Below are positions 53,370 to 62,557 of a stretch of 64,000 nt of DNA, piece after piece; position 1 is the stretch's first letter, and every line of letters starts with the position of its first letter. The stretch comes from Rhodoblastus sp963713695 (lineage in GTDB: Bacteria > Pseudomonadota > Alphaproteobacteria > Rhizobiales > Beijerinckiaceae), in the NCBI GenBank assembly GCA_963713695.1, contig CAVQMU010000009.1:434001-498000 (forward strand). Reading direction: 5' to 3'. The position numbers and the translations under genes are program-made. The notes beneath the pieces are model-generated. The model worked only from the letters and a program-made list of their open reading frames with translations. It searched no databases and was not told the DNA's origin.

Positions 53370-54890
53370 TCAGAAGAAGCCGAGAGCCTTCGGGCTGTAG
53401 CTGACCAGGAGATTCTTGGTCTGCTGGTAATGGTCGAGCATCATCTTGTGGGTTTCGCGGCCGATGCCGGATTCCTTGTACCCGCCGAAGGCGGCGTGAG
53501 CCGGATAGGCGTGGTAGCAATTGGTCCACACGCGTCCAGCCTTGATGCCGCGGCCCATGCGATAGGCGCGGCTGCCATCGCGGGACCACACGCCGGCGCC
53601 GAGGCCGAAAATCGTGTCATTGGCGATCGCCAGGGCTTCAGCTTCGTCCTTGAAGGTCGTAACCGCCAGAACCGGGCCAAAGATTTCTTCCTGGAAGATG
53701 CGCTGCTTGTTGTTGCCCTTGAAGACGGTCGGATTGATGTAGTAACCGCCCTCCAGCTCGCCGGCGAGCATGTTGCGCGAACCGCCCGTGAGGCATTGCG
53801 CGCCTTCCTGCTTGCCGATGTCGATATAGGACAGGATCTTTTCCATCTGCTGGCTGGACGCCTGCGCGCCGACCATGGTGGACATGTCGAGCGGGTTGCC
53901 CTGCTTGATCGCCTGCACGCGCTTGACGGCGCGCTCCATGAACTTCTCGTAGATCGATTCCTGGATCAGCGCGCGGCTGGGGCAGGTGCAGACTTCGCCC
54001 TGGTTGAAAGCGAAGAGCGCGAAGCCTTCGAGCGCCTTGTCGAAGAACTCGTCATCGGCCGACATCACGTCTTCAAAGAAGATGTTCGGCGACTTGCCGC
54101 CCAGCTCCAGGGTCGCGGGGATCAGGTTGTCGGCGGCATAGTGCGCAATCGTGCGTCCCGTGACGGTCGAGCCGGTGAAGGCGATCTTGGCGATGCGCTT
54201 GCTGCTGCCAAGGGCGCGGCCCGCTTCGGCGCCGAAGCCGTTGACAATGTTCAGGACGCCCGGCGGCAGCAGGTCGGCGATCAGCTCCATGAAAACCATG
54301 ATGCTGATGGGAGTCTGTTCCGCAGGCTTCAGCACGACGCAATTGCCGGCGGCGATCGCCGGGGCAAGCTTCCAGCCGGCCATCAGCAGCGGGAAGTTCC
54401 AGGGAATGATCTGGCCGACGACGCCGAGCGGCTCATGGAAATGATAGGCGATGGTGTCGCCATCGATTTCCGAGAGCGAACCTTCCTGGGCGCGCAGGCA
54501 GCCAGCGAAATAACGGAAATGGTCCGCCAGGAGCGGAACGTCGGCATAGGTGGTTTCGCGGATCGGCTTGCCGTTGTCGAGCGTTTCGACCAGCGCCAAA
54601 GTCGAAAGATTGCTCTCGATGCGATCGGCGATCTTGAGCAGGACGTGAGCGCGCGCAGCTGCGGGCGTGCTTCCCCAGGCATCCTTGGCGGCGTGGGCGG
54701 CGTCGAGCGCCAATTCAACGTCTTCCGCGGTCGAGCGGGCGACCTTGCTCAGCAACTGGCCGCTGATCGGCGATACTTTGTCGAAATACTGACCCTGCAC
54801 CGGAGCGACCCATTTGCCGCCGATGAAATTGTCCAACTTCGCCTTGATCAGGTTTTCACCCGTCAATTTTGCCACTGCTTCTTGATACAT
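53370..54890 (-). CDS. NAD-dependent aldehyde dehydrogenase
   Basis: Aldehyde dehydrogenase of 506 residues of the acetaldehyde/ExaC-AcoD type. Motifs: QIIPWNFPLLMAGWKLAPA, VLKPAEQTP, FTGSTVTGRTI, catalytic Glu in ATLELGGKSPNI, and catalytic Cys in FNQGEVCTCPSR. ATG at 54890 follows GGAGG. The DUF779 gene downstream and the PQQ/XoxF genes upstream on the other strand suggest oxidation of aldehydes made by the periplasmic alcohol dehydrogenase; the substrate is inferred. Confidence 0.92.
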   Translation of the reverse strand: MYQEAVAKLTGENLIKAKLDNFIGGKWVAPVQGQYFDKVSPISGQLLSKVARSTAEDVELALDAAHAAKDAWGSTPAAARAHVLLKIADRIESNLSTLALVETLDNGKPIRETTYADVPLLADHFRYFAGCLRAQEGSLSEIDGDTIAYHFHEPLGVVGQIIPWNFPLLMAGWKLAPAIAAGNCVVLKPAEQTPISIMVFMELIADLLPPGVLNIVNGFGAEAGRALGSSKRIAKIAFTGSTVTGRTIAHYAADNLIPATLELGGKSPNIFFEDVMSADDEFFDKALEGFALFAFNQGEVCTCPSRALIQESIYEKFMERAVKRVQAIKQGNPLDMSTMVGAQASSQQMEKILSYIDIGKQEGAQCLTGGSRNMLAGELEGGYYINPTVFKGNNKQRIFQEEIFGPVLAVTTFKDEAEALAIANDTIFGLGAGVWSRDGSRAYRMGRGIKAGRVWTNCYHAYPAHAAFGGYKESGIGRETHKMMLDHYQQTKNLLVSYSPKALGFF

Positions 54891-55636
54891 AGACTTTTCC
54901 TCCATAGACGCGCGCCTGCCGGCGCTTATCAGAAACGGATCGGAGCTTTTAAATCGCCGGACCTTACCGGACCACGCGAAGCTGGATGACCGAACCGCTC
55001 AAGATTTCCATAATCATAACGCAAGATTTGCCTGCATGCCGGAAAACGCTTGCCGGCGGAAATCACTTTTCCGCCATCCCTGGGAGCTCTTCCGAAAGCC
55101 GGGCCCGCGACTTGCGCATAAGTAAACTCGACCCGCGCGGCGTCCAACGTCTCGCCGGCGAGGCGATAAAAATTCGCCGGGAAGCGAAAGGGCGCGAATG
55201 CGGGCGCAAGCGCCGCCTCGCCAAAGCAATCCAGACCTCGCATGACCTCCCCAGGACATGCCCCTTACAGGGCCCTGCGTTCATCGGCGGCAACATTAAT
55301 CCCGTCGCCAACGACGCCGATACTGCTCTTTAGTGCCATTGACCCTCGACGGGGTCACAAGGAAACAGCGACTATTCAGCGCGACTATATTATGGCTGAA
55401 GCGCAAATGCTGCAGTGCAATCATGAATTGCTGCGCTGCACAAAGAATTGCTCTTGCGGCGGGCCCCATGCTACTTTGGCGCCGTAGACGACGAGGCGCT
55501 GCGCTTTATCTTCGCCGCGGGGATGCAGTTTGCAGGCAACTGCTGACCGAAAAAATGCTTTGAAAACGAAGCGCATCATCCCGGGATCAAACGGTTTCGA
55601 CAACGAGCGAAAGCCGTGCAAAATGGAGGAAACAAC
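54891..55636. other. Non-coding region between aldehyde dehydrogenase and pqqA
   Basis: No credible gene in 746 bp; short frames present have poor starts and no recognisable similarity. It should hold two divergent promoters. A perfect 6-bp inverted repeat GCAGTT/AACTGC lies at 55525-55543, about 94 bp before pqqA. I could not find a convincing sigma-54 type element. Confidence 0.5.
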
Positions 55637-55723
55637 ATGACCGAATTGAACTGGACCGCTCCCGAAGCTTGCGAAATCTGCGTCGGCATGGAAGTCACCA
55701 GCTATATGTCCGCCGCGCTCTGA
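55637..55723 (+). CDS. pqqA: PQQ precursor peptide PqqA
   Basis: Precursor of pyrroloquinoline quinone, 28 residues. It ends in EICVGMEVTSYMSAAL; the Glu of EVTSY and the Tyr three residues later are crosslinked to form PQQ. GGAGG precedes the ATG by 8 bases. First gene of pqqA-B-D-E. Confidence 0.95.
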   Translation: MTELNWTAPEACEICVGMEVTSYMSAAL

Positions 55724-55761
55724 ACGGCGCGCAGACGTGAACCGGCTTTAAGGTCGATCAC

Positions 55762-56682
55762 TTGCAATTTCTCGTACTGGGTTCTGCGGCGGGCGGCGGC
55801 CTGCCGCAATGGAACTGTCTCTGTGAGAACTGCCGTCTCGCTTACGAGCGCGACGGTCGTTTGACCGGGAGATCGCAATGCAGCGTCGCCGTCAGCGACG
55901 ATGGCGAGAACTGGATCGTGCTCTCCGCAACGCCGGACCTGCGCCAGCAGATCATCGCAAATACTCAGCTTCATCCAAAAGTCGCCCCGCGCCATTCGCC
56001 GATCAAGGCCGTCTTCGCGCCGAACGGCGACATAGACAATATCGCGGGCCTGCTGGTGATGCGCGAAATGCAGCCCTTCACGCTCTATGCGACCAGCAGC
56101 GTCATGGCGCATACCCAGGGCGGCGTGTTCGGCGTGCTCAATCCTGAAGTCGTCACGCGCCGCATTGTCGCGCTCGACGAGGTCATCGACACCGGCCTTG
56201 GATTCACCCTGACCGCCTTCGTCACGCCCGGCAAGATTCCGCTTTACATGGAATCCTCCGACGAGGCGCAGATCGAAACCGCCGCCGAAGGCGAGAACAC
56301 GGTCGGAATCGAGATGCGAAAGGGGGACCGCCGCTTCTATTACATGCCTTCCTGCGCGCGCATGACCGACGCGTTGCGGAAAAGGCTCGAGGGCGCGGAA
56401 ATCCTGTTCTTCGATGGCACAACATTCGAGGAAGACGAACTGATCCGCCAAGGCCTGATGCAGAAGACCGCCGGTCGGATGGGCCATATGGCGATGAACG
56501 GCGAGCGCGGTTCGTTGCGCGCGCTCGACGACGTGCGAATAGGCCGAAAAATCTTCGTCCATATCAACAATTCCAACCCGGCCCTGCGCTGCGACTCGGC
56601 AGAACGCGCACAGGTCGAGGCCGCCGGTTGGCAGATCGGCCATGACGGTCTCTTGATAAAGGCGGACGAGGCCCGCACATGA
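55762..56682 (+). CDS. pqqB: PQQ biosynthesis protein PqqB
   Basis: Metallo-beta-lactamase-fold enzyme of 306 residues that hydroxylates a tyrosine of the crosslinked intermediate. The opening LVLGSAAGGGLPQWNCLCENC is conserved, and NGDIDNIAGLLVMREMQPF and FFDGTTFEEDELI follow. The start is TTG at 55762 (TTTAAGG upstream). Overlaps pqqD by four bases. Confidence 0.93.
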   Translation: MQFLVLGSAAGGGLPQWNCLCENCRLAYERDGRLTGRSQCSVAVSDDGENWIVLSATPDLRQQIIANTQLHPKVAPRHSPIKAVFAPNGDIDNIAGLLVMREMQPFTLYATSSVMAHTQGGVFGVLNPEVVTRRIVALDEVIDTGLGFTLTAFVTPGKIPLYMESSDEAQIETAAEGENTVGIEMRKGDRRFYYMPSCARMTDALRKRLEGAEILFFDGTTFEEDELIRQGLMQKTAGRMGHMAMNGERGSLRALDDVRIGRKIFVHINNSNPALRCDSAERAQVEAAGWQIGHDGLLIKADEART

Positions 56683-56963
56683 GCATCGAGCAACTCACCG
56701 ACGACGCGCGGCCGCATCTCCTGCGTGGGGTCAAGCTCAAGAACGACCTGGTGCGGAAGACATGGGTGCTCCTCGCGCCAGAGCGTTTCCTGCGCCTGAA
56801 CGCGATCAGCGTCGACATATTGCAGCGCTGCGACGGCCATGTCGCGCTCGGCTCGATCGTCGACGAACTCGCAACCAAATATTCGGCCGACCGCGCAGTG
56901 GTCGAGCGCGACGTGCGCGTCCTGCTGACGGGTCTGCTCGAGAAACGGATGCTCGGTCTATGA
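56679..56963 (+). CDS. pqqD: PqqA-binding chaperone PqqD
   Basis: Small peptide chaperone of 94 residues that presents PqqA to PqqE. Typical sequence LLRGVKLKNDLVRKTWVLLAPERFLRLNAIS and VDELATKYSADRAVVERDV. It starts in ATGA with the stop of pqqB. The usual pqqC between B and D is missing. Confidence 0.92.
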   Translation: MSIEQLTDDARPHLLRGVKLKNDLVRKTWVLLAPERFLRLNAISVDILQRCDGHVALGSIVDELATKYSADRAVVERDVRVLLTGLLEKRMLGL

Positions 56964-56976
56964 GGATTATTGGCCC

Positions 56977-58098
56977 ATGAGCGAGAAAACGCCTGCTCCC
57001 GCGCTGCCTTCCGGCATGCTGGCGGAACTCACCTATCGTTGTCCCCTGTCCTGCCCCTATTGTTCCAATCCGCTGAACATGGGCGGGCGCGAGACGGAAA
57101 TGTCGACCGAGGAATGGAAGGACATTTTCTCGCAGGCGGCGGAACTCGGCGTCTTGCACATCCACCTCTCCGGCGGAGAGCCCGCCTCGCGCCGCGACCT
57201 GCGCGAACTCGTGGCGCACTGCGCGCAACTCGGCTTGTACACCAACCTCATCACTTCGGGCGTCGGAATCACCCGGGCGATCTTCGCCGACCTCGCCGCC
57301 GCCGGCCTCGACCACGTGCAGTTGTCGATCCAGGATTCGCAGCCGAAGGGCGCCGACTGGATCGGCGGCTACGAGGGCGGTTACGCGAAAAAGATGGAAG
57401 TCGCCGAATGGGTTGTCGCTGAGGGCATGCCGCTCACAGTCAACGCCGTCATCCATCGCGCCAACGTCGAGCACGCCGCTGAAATGGTCGATTTCGCGGT
57501 CAAGCTCGGCGCTCGACGGATCGAGATCGCGCATACGCAATATTACGGCTGGGCCCTGCACAACCGCGTCCATCTGATGCCGACCCGCGCGCAGACGGAA
57601 AAGGCTTTCGCGGAAGTGGAGGAGCGGCGCGAGCGCTACAAGGGACAGATCGTCATCGATCACGTCGCGCCCGATTATCACGCCAAATATCCGAAGGCCT
57701 GCATGAGCGGGTGGGGCCGGCTGACGCTCAACGTCACGCCGCAGGGGAAGGTGTTGCCTTGCCATGCGGCAGAGACGATTCCCAATCTCGAATTCTGGAA
57801 CGCTCGCGAGAGAAAGCTCGGCGACATCTGGAGCCATTCGCCCGGATTCAACGCCTTTCGCGGCTTTGACTGGATGCAGGAGCCCTGCCGCTCTTGCGAG
57901 CGCAAGAGCGAGGATTTCGGCGGCTGTCGCTGCCAGGCGCTGGCGCTGCTGGGCGATGCCTCCGCCTGCGATCCGATCTGCTCCAAGTCGCCGCACCACG
58001 CGATGATCGACGAAATCGCAGCGCGTGATTCCGCAGAGTCCGCAGAGGGCTTCACGCCCCGGCGCCTGGAGAAGGCGCGCGTCAAGGATCAGGTCTGA
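56977..58098 (+). CDS. pqqE: Radical SAM enzyme PqqE
   Basis: PqqA peptide cyclase, 373 residues; forms the Glu-Tyr carbon bond in PqqA. Radical SAM cluster motif CPLSCPYC (Cys22, 26, 29), GGEPASRRDL, and a C-terminal SPASM-type cysteine set (CMSGWG, CHAAE, CRSCERKSEDFGGCRCQ, CDPIC) for auxiliary clusters. It follows pqqD by 13 bp. Confidence 0.95.
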   Translation: MSEKTPAPALPSGMLAELTYRCPLSCPYCSNPLNMGGRETEMSTEEWKDIFSQAAELGVLHIHLSGGEPASRRDLRELVAHCAQLGLYTNLITSGVGITRAIFADLAAAGLDHVQLSIQDSQPKGADWIGGYEGGYAKKMEVAEWVVAEGMPLTVNAVIHRANVEHAAEMVDFAVKLGARRIEIAHTQYYGWALHNRVHLMPTRAQTEKAFAEVEERRERYKGQIVIDHVAPDYHAKYPKACMSGWGRLTLNVTPQGKVLPCHAAETIPNLEFWNARERKLGDIWSHSPGFNAFRGFDWMQEPCRSCERKSEDFGGCRCQALALLGDASACDPICSKSPHHAMIDEIAARDSAESAEGFTPRRLEKARVKDQV

Positions 58099-58421
58099 AT
58101 CGTTTTAATGTTAACGGCGGAGCATCCCCGCGCACCGTCAACGCATGGCGCCAATCTTCGCATTCCCGGCGCGCGCCGCCTCGCCCGCAAAGAAGAATGC
58201 ATCCCGCCCGGGACGGCGGAAAACCAGAGGAAACTGCGTTCGATCGGTCCGGATCGGACAAGAGAATGACCATGCGCCGCAAGATGTTGCGCATGGTCCG
58301 GTCAGCTTCGCGCAGCCTTTGTCGCCGAATGGTTCGCGGGGCCCGCGGCCAAGGGCGCCAAAGTACAATTCCCCTGTCTTCGGCTCGCTCTAAGATCAGG
58401 CAAAATTTTTGGAGGAACATC
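58099..58421. other. Non-coding region upstream of xoxG with a strong hairpin
   Basis: No gene in 323 bp. At 58268-58298 is a perfect 10-bp inverted repeat GACCATGCGC/GCGCATGGTC with an 11-base loop, and at 58247-58259 a smaller one, GTCCG/CGGAC. They lie 120-175 bp before xoxG and could be operators or a leader structure of the xox transcript. Confidence 0.6.
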
Positions 58422-58853
58422 GTGGCGCTAAATACCCGCTCAATCGGGCTCTCTCTCCTTGTCTGCGTCTCTCTCGCTGGCGCCGGTCGCGCTCTGGCGC
58501 ATGGCGATGTCACCCCGCAACCCGTCGACACCAAGGGCCTCGAGCAGCTTGGCGACGGCTGGCGCGATGTAAACCCCTATCGTGGCAATGAGCTTGCCTT
58601 GACCATCGGTAAATCCGGTTTCGCCCAGAATTGCGCCCGTTGCCATGGCATCGAAGCGGAATCGGGCGGCATTGCGCCTGACCTTCGCTATCTCGACAAG
58701 GGCGCCGATGGCGATCAATGGTTCCTTAACCGCATCCGTCATGGCTATACGCAAAACGGAATGACCAAGATGCCGCAATTCGAAGGCATTCTGTCGCAAG
58801 AAGCCATGTGGGCGATCCGCACCTATCTCGACTCCCGTTTCCAGGGCAACTGA
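58422..58853 (+). CDS. xoxG: Cytochrome c, XoxG-like electron acceptor
   Basis: Periplasmic c-type cytochrome of 143 residues. Signal peptide SIGLSLLVCVSLAGAGRALA; haem motif CARCHG (Cys71, Cys74, His75); possible Met ligand in NGMTKMPQF. The start is GTG with GGAGGAAC upstream. Order G-J-F here; xoxF first is more common. Its stop overlaps the start of xoxJ. Family assignment as electron acceptor of XoxF is by context. Confidence 0.85.
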   Translation: MALNTRSIGLSLLVCVSLAGAGRALAHGDVTPQPVDTKGLEQLGDGWRDVNPYRGNELALTIGKSGFAQNCARCHGIEAESGGIAPDLRYLDKGADGDQWFLNRIRHGYTQNGMTKMPQFEGILSQEAMWAIRTYLDSRFQGN

Positions 58854-59707
58854 TGCTGAAGCGCGCGACGATCCGCGCCGCATTGATCGCCGCCGCGCTC
58901 TGCGGCGGACTCGCGGCGCCTGGGGCGCAGGCCCGGACATTGTCCGAGGTCCGCGACGCAGGCGTGCTGCGCGTAACCGTCTATCGCGACTACAAGCCGT
59001 GGTCGTGGGAAGAGGACGGCGTCAAGAAGGGCATTGACGTCGAACTCGGCGCGGCCTTGGCGAAAGCGCTCGGCGTAAAAGTCGACTATCTCGTTCTGCG
59101 CGCCGACGACAATATCAACGACGACCTGCGCAACGGCGTCTGGCGCGGCTCGCTGCTCGGCGAACAGCCGGGCGATGTGATGCTGCATATCCCCAACGAT
59201 CCGCAAGTCGAAGCGGCCAACGACAAGATCAAGCTGACCGCTCCCTATCAGGTCGAGGGCCTGGCCATGGCTGTGGAAGCGGGCAAGGGCGACAAGGCCA
59301 AGGACTTCTCGCTCTTCGAAACGGAGAAGGTGGCGGTGGACGTCGGCACGCTTTCCGACATCATCCTTCTCACGGCGCGCGATCACAAGCTGATCGACCA
59401 TGTGATGCACGTGCGCGGCGAAGGCAAGGCCGCCCAGGCCTTCGCCAAGGGCGACGTCGTCGCCTTCTATGGCGAATCGGCACTGGTGGAAGCCCTCGCG
59501 CATCAGAGTTCGAAGCCGGTCGAAATCGTCTACCCCGAGCACAAGCTTGCGACGAACTGGCCGGTCGGCGGCGCGGTGAAGGCCAGCGCGGTCGATCTCG
59601 CCGACGCCATCGACCAGCAAATCGCCTCGCTGTCTGCGTCCGGCGAATTGAAGAAGATTTTTGCGTCTTACGGCGTCAACTGGCGCCCGCCGACGCAAGA
59701 ACGGTGA
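58853..59707 (+). CDS. xoxJ: XoxJ/MoxJ-type periplasmic binding protein
   Basis: Quinoprotein-dehydrogenase-associated solute-binding-like protein of 284 residues. Signal peptide AALIAAALCGGLAAPGAQA, then SEVRDAGVLRVTVYRDYKPWSWEE and GIDVELGAALAKALGVKVDYLV, typical of family 3 binding proteins. XoxJ is thought to help activate or mature XoxF rather than transport (family knowledge). Overlaps xoxG by one base and precedes xoxF by 92 bp. Confidence 0.88.
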   Translation: MLKRATIRAALIAAALCGGLAAPGAQARTLSEVRDAGVLRVTVYRDYKPWSWEEDGVKKGIDVELGAALAKALGVKVDYLVLRADDNINDDLRNGVWRGSLLGEQPGDVMLHIPNDPQVEAANDKIKLTAPYQVEGLAMAVEAGKGDKAKDFSLFETEKVAVDVGTLSDIILLTARDHKLIDHVMHVRGEGKAAQAFAKGDVVAFYGESALVEALAHQSSKPVEIVYPEHKLATNWPVGGAVKASAVDLADAIDQQIASLSASGELKKIFASYGVNWRPPTQER

Positions 59708-59799
59708 CCGTAACAGGTCCAGGCGCGACGGCTGATCCGTCGCCGCGCCGAAGCAAAACGCGCCGGAATTGCCGGCGCAGTTTCTTGGGAGGAATGGGA

Positions 59800-61572
59800 A
59801 TGATGAAAAATATTCTTTTGGCCAGCGTCTCCGTGATGGGGATGGCTCTCGCCGGAGCCGCGGTCGCGGGTCCGGTCACCGACGCCGATATCCTCGGCGA
59901 CGCCACGAACGGCAAGCAGGTCGTCACCAACGGCATGGGCCTCCAGGGCCATCGCTACAGCATTCTCGACAAGGTCAACGCCTCCAACGTCAAGAACCTC
60001 GTTCCGGCCTGGTCCTTCTCCTTCGGCGGCGAAAAGCAGCGCGGCCAGGAAGCCCAGGCGCTGGTGCATGACGGCGTCGTCTACATCACCGGTTCCTATA
60101 GCCGCCTTTACGCCATGGACGCCAAGACCGGCGAAAAGCTCTGGGAATATGACGCCCGCCTGCCGGAAGGCATCATGCCCTGCTGCGACGTGATCAACCG
60201 CGGCGCCGCCCTCTACGGCGACAAGGTCTATTTCGCCACTCTCGACGCCCAGATCGTCGCGCTCGAAGCCAAGACCGGCAAGGTCGTCTGGCACAAGGCC
60301 ATCGACGACTTCAAGGCCGGCTATTCCAACTCCGCCGCCCCGATCATCGTCCCCACCAAGGCCAATGGCGCCTTGATCATCACCGGCGTGTCCGGCGGTG
60401 AATTCGGCGCGGTCGGCCGCGTCGAAGCGCGCAATGTCGAGACCGGCGACCTCGTCTGGAGCCGTCCGACCCTCGAAGGCCTGACCGGCAGCTACATGGG
60501 CAAGGAAACGTCCATGACCGGCAAGGCCAACGAGACCTGGCCCGGCGACATGTACAAGACCGGCGGCGCGGCCACCTGGCTGGGCGGCACCTACGACCCC
60601 GAGACCAAGCTCGTGTTCTTCGGCACCGGCAACCCGGCTCCCTGGAACTCCTGGCTGCGTCCGGGCGACAACAAGTGGTCGTCCTCCCGCGTCGCCATCG
60701 ACCCGGAAAACGGCGAGCTGAAGTGGGGCTTCCAGACCACCCCGCACGACGGCTGGGATTACGACGGCGTCAACGAGTTCGTCTCGTTCGACCTGACGAA
60801 GGATGGCAAGACCGTGAAGGCCGGCGCCACTGCCGACCGCAACGGCTTCTTCTATGTGCTCGACCGCACCGACGGCAAGTTCATCTCGGCCATGCCGTTC
60901 GTCAGCAAGATCAGCTGGGCGAAGGGCATCGATAAGAACGGCCGCCCGATCTACAATGACGACTTCCGTCCGGGCGATCCCTCCAAGTCGGCTGATGGCA
61001 AGAAGGGAACCGAAGTCTTCGCGGTTCCGTCCTTCCTCGGCGGCAAGAACCAGATGCCGATCGCCTATTCCGACCAGTCGAAGCTGTTCTACGTCCCGTC
61101 GAACGAATGGGGCATGGACATCCACAACGAGCCGGTCGTCTACAAGAAGGGCGCGGCCTACCTGGGCGCGGGCTTCAACATCAAGCCGATCTTCGACGAT
61201 CACATCGGCTCGCTCAAGGCGATCGACCCGGTCGCTCAGAAAGTCGTGTGGGAATACAAGAACAAGGCTCCGCTTTGGGGCGGCGTGATGACCACCGCTG
61301 GCGGCCTCGTGTTCACCGGCACGCCCGAAGGCTATCTGATGGCCTTCGACGCCAAGTCCGGCGAAGTTCTCTGGAAGTTCAACGTCGGCACGGGCATTGT
61401 CGCCCCGCCGATCGCCTGGGAGCAGGACGGCGAAGAAATGATCGGCGTCGCAGCCGGTTGGGGTGGCGCGGTCCCGCTTTGGGGCGGCGAAGTCGCCAAG
61501 TCCTTCAAGGGCATCAACCAGGGCGGCTCCTACTGGGTGTTCAAGCTGCCCCCGAACGCGGCCGCCAAGTAA
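59800..61572 (+). CDS. xoxF: Lanthanide-type PQQ alcohol (methanol) dehydrogenase XoxF
   Basis: Periplasmic eight-bladed propeller PQQ dehydrogenase, 590 residues, with signal peptide (LLASVSVMGMALAGAAVAG). Vicinal disulfide Cys128-Cys129 (MPCCDVINRG) and HDGWDYDGVNE: the catalytic Asp (320) is followed two residues later by Asp322, the extra ligand for lanthanides; calcium-type MxaF has Ala there. Tryptophan-docking motifs recur (AWSFSFGGEKQRGQEAQ). Overall sequence looks closer to clade XoxF3 than XoxF5 (judged by memory of sequences; tentative). SD GGGAGGAA precedes 59800. Substrates are methanol or other primary alcohols. Confidence 0.92.
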   Translation: MMKNILLASVSVMGMALAGAAVAGPVTDADILGDATNGKQVVTNGMGLQGHRYSILDKVNASNVKNLVPAWSFSFGGEKQRGQEAQALVHDGVVYITGSYSRLYAMDAKTGEKLWEYDARLPEGIMPCCDVINRGAALYGDKVYFATLDAQIVALEAKTGKVVWHKAIDDFKAGYSNSAAPIIVPTKANGALIITGVSGGEFGAVGRVEARNVETGDLVWSRPTLEGLTGSYMGKETSMTGKANETWPGDMYKTGGAATWLGGTYDPETKLVFFGTGNPAPWNSWLRPGDNKWSSSRVAIDPENGELKWGFQTTPHDGWDYDGVNEFVSFDLTKDGKTVKAGATADRNGFFYVLDRTDGKFISAMPFVSKISWAKGIDKNGRPIYNDDFRPGDPSKSADGKKGTEVFAVPSFLGGKNQMPIAYSDQSKLFYVPSNEWGMDIHNEPVVYKKGAAYLGAGFNIKPIFDDHIGSLKAIDPVAQKVVWEYKNKAPLWGGVMTTAGGLVFTGTPEGYLMAFDAKSGEVLWKFNVGTGIVAPPIAWEQDGEEMIGVAAGWGGAVPLWGGEVAKSFKGINQGGSYWVFKLPPNAAAK

Positions 61573-61660
61573 GGCGACCGCAGCCTGAGCTGAAAAACGG
61601 CCGCTTTCACGATCTTTCGTGAGGGCGGCCTGCAAAGGCGAAGTTCTGACAAGACTCTTG

Positions 61661-61697
61661 ACGGGCGGTCGCGCATTCGGCTCGACCGCCCGTTTTT
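61661..61697 (+). terminator. Rho-independent terminator after xoxF
   Basis: Perfect 11-bp stem ACGGGCGGTCG/CGACCGCCCGT (61661-61671 and 61683-61693) followed by TTTTT. A weaker imperfect hairpin, without T run, precedes it at about 61602-61630. Confidence 0.92.
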
Positions 61698-61814
61698 ATG
61701 CATCCGTCCTTTTCACATGCAAACCTTGGCCCCCTTGCGCGAGACATGAGCATGGCGCACATTCCGGACACGAGGGCTAGATCGCCCGATGGACCCGTTG
61801 AGAATACCGACGCC

Positions 61815-62537
61815 ATGATGACCCGCATACTGATCGTCGACGACCATCCGTTGTTTCGCGAAGCGCTGGAAAGCGCCGTGCGGATGGAACGTCCGCAATG
61901 CGAGATCTTCGAGGCCACCACCATCGAAGAGGCCCTGTCTGTCCTGTCCAAGGAAAAGAACATAGACCTCGGGCTGTTCGACCTTTTCCTCCCCGGCACC
62001 TCTGGGCTATCGGGCCTGGTGCGGGTTCGCGCCGCCCATCCCCACCTGCCGATCATGGTCGTCTCCGGCCATGAGGATCCGCGCATCGTCCGGGACATGC
62101 TCTCCATCGGCGTCGCGGGCTTTGTCTCCAAGGCGACGTCCAAGAGCGAACTCGCACACGCCATCAAGGAAGTTTTGAACGGCTCGGTTTTCCTTCCCGA
62201 ACGTTTCCGCGACCTTGGCCAGCCGCAGCAGTCCGAGATCGAGCGGCGCGATATGTTGCGCCGGCTGCAGGACCTGACGCCGCAGCAATTGCGCGTGCTC
62301 GACATGATCCGCGCGGGACTGCAGAACAAGCAGATCGCCTACGAACTGAGCGTGGCCGAAACCACCGTCAAGGCGCATGTCTCGGAAATCCTGCGCAAGC
62401 TCAATGTCTACAGCCGCACCAAGGCGGCGATCGAAGTCGGCAAGATGGATTTCGCGCAATTCTCCGCCGACAGCCATTTCAGCGGCGATCAAACCGGCGG
62501 CGGCCAGTCCGGCGGCCCCAAGGGCTCGCCGCAATAA
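61815..62537 (+). CDS. LuxR/NarL-type response regulator
   Basis: Two-component response regulator of 240 residues. Receiver domain begins ILIVDDHPLFREALESA, with phospho-acceptor Asp in LGLFDLFLPG near residue 56 and conserved Lys in GFVSKATSKSEL. LuxR helix-turn-helix: LTPQQLRVLDMIRAGLQNKQIAYELSVAETTVKAHVSEILRKL. Upstream in-frame ATGs at 61746 and 61752 could add about 22 residues. It has no partner kinase here; location beside xoxF suggests control of methanol oxidation genes (inference). Confidence 0.88.
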   Translation: MMTRILIVDDHPLFREALESAVRMERPQCEIFEATTIEEALSVLSKEKNIDLGLFDLFLPGTSGLSGLVRVRAAHPHLPIMVVSGHEDPRIVRDMLSIGVAGFVSKATSKSELAHAIKEVLNGSVFLPERFRDLGQPQQSEIERRDMLRRLQDLTPQQLRVLDMIRAGLQNKQIAYELSVAETTVKAHVSEILRKLNVYSRTKAAIEVGKMDFAQFSADSHFSGDQTGGGQSGGPKGSPQ

Positions 62538-62557
62538 AAGCTCAAAGAGGTTTCGCC

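Noticed and set aside
55000..55060. A sigma-54-like element upstream of the aldehyde dehydrogenase gene
   Set aside because: GG and GC pairs are present but the spacing between them is wrong for a -24/-12 promoter.
54929..55243. A 104-residue open frame before the aldehyde dehydrogenase gene
   Set aside because: No ribosome site and no recognisable family; composition resembles random GC-rich sequence.
59668..61635. A 655-residue open frame on the minus strand opposite xoxF
   Set aside because: Exact antisense of a highly conserved gene; GC-rich codon bias leaves the opposite strand open. No recognisable domains.
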